A stretch of DNA of 5,836 nucleotides from Bacillota bacterium (GTDB lineage: Bacteria > Bacillota > Clostridia > Lachnospirales > Anaerotignaceae), in NCBI GenBank assembly GCA_017547125.1, contig JAFYQL010000151.1, positions 1 through 5,836 of the forward strand. The letters are read 5' to 3'. This document shows, piece by piece, positions 5,685 to 5,836 of the stretch. The notes beneath the pieces are model-generated. The model saw only the letters and a list, made by a program, of their open reading frames with translations, did no database searches and was not told where the DNA came from. A program made the translations under genes and the position numbers. Position 1 is the first letter of the stretch. Every line of letters starts with the position of its first letter.

Positions 5685-5836
5685 TCAGCGCACCTCCTCT
5701 AAAGCTTTAATCGCTGCTTCTTCTGCTTCGCTAACCTTAACAAGCATACCGCCAAGTCTTTCATATAACTTAATTGGTTTAAGACCTTCAACAGCAATCT
5801 TGATGTCATCAAGCATCTGACCGTGTGCCATTTCAA
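5685..5836 (-). CDS. 2-oxoacid:ferredoxin oxidoreductase, alpha subunit (C-terminal end, partial)
   Basis: An open frame enters at the right edge of the window and ends at TGA (5687-5685); 49 codons are visible. The translation contains EMAHGQMLDDIKIAVEG and then PIKLYERLGG. This matches the end of VorB/KorA-type alpha subunits, where a GQM-x-(E/D)D-(V/I)-(K/R)-x-AV block is followed by a short strand and an R-x-GG turn. The last part (SEAEEAAIKALEEVR) is an acidic, Ala/Glu-rich helix. The alpha subunit carries the pyrimidine-binding half of the TPP site in this family, but that region lies outside the window. The stop codon is one base from the beta start, and the beta ribosome site lies inside the final codons here, so alpha, beta and gamma are one operon. 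A small ferredoxin-like delta subunit is often upstream in such operons and cannot be seen. Confidence 0.86.
   Translation of the reverse strand, partial: EMAHGQMLDDIKIAVEGLKPIKLYERLGGMLVKVSEAEEAAIKALEEVR

Noticed and set aside
1..5836. Mobile elements, CRISPR arrays, tRNA or rRNA genes
   Set aside because: I saw no transposase or integrase reading frame, no regularly spaced repeats, and no RNA-gene signatures; nearly all of the window is filled by the six minus-strand genes.

Overview
The window is a stretch of anaerobic energy metabolism, with every gene read from the minus strand (right to left as numbered). Low-GC, AT-rich spacers, strong GGAGG-type ribosome sites, a sigma-A-like promoter and clostridial-type protein sequences suggest a strictly anaerobic, fermentative Bacillota (Clostridia). 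This assignment is inferred from sequence character; no species can be named.

Layout in transcription order. (1) 5836 to 4401 is the end of a 2-oxoacid:ferredoxin oxidoreductase operon: the last 49 codons of the alpha subunit, the complete TPP-binding beta subunit (247 aa) and the gamma subunit (178 aa), packed 1-2 bases apart. A clear Rho-independent terminator (about 4354-4390) closes it. (2) 4353 to 4225 is a short regulatory region. It holds a good -35/-10 pair and an 18-bp near-palindrome that closely matches the clostridial Rex operator, lying between the -35 and the -10. A second imperfect inverted repeat sits over the -35. (3) 4224 to 143 is hydC-hydB-hydA (160, 626 and 566 aa), the three core subunits of a group A [FeFe]-hydrogenase of the NAD-linked, probably electron-bifurcating type. 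hydC and hydB overlap by ATGA, and hydB and hydA are 21 bases apart. A perfect 10-bp hairpin with a U-tract (97-131) ends the operon. (4) 1-96 is AT-rich DNA in which I see no gene.

How the genes work together (inference from known families): the 2-oxoacid oxidoreductase decarboxylates a 2-oxoacid to an acyl-CoA and reduces ferredoxin. HydABC can combine electrons from reduced ferredoxin and NADH to make H2. HydC carries one [2Fe-2S], HydB has the FMN/NADH site plus several Fe-S clusters, and HydA carries the relay clusters and the H-cluster. A Rex site on the hydrogenase promoter would raise transcription when the NADH/NAD+ ratio is high, when disposing of electrons as H2 is useful. The maturation genes (hydE, hydF, hydG), rex itself and the start of the oxidoreductase operon are not in the window.

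The proteins belong to well-known families and I found no wholly new system. The most useful leads are the predicted Rex-controlled promoter with a possible second operator, and the adjacency of an oxidoreductase of unresolved substrate to a bifurcating-type hydrogenase.
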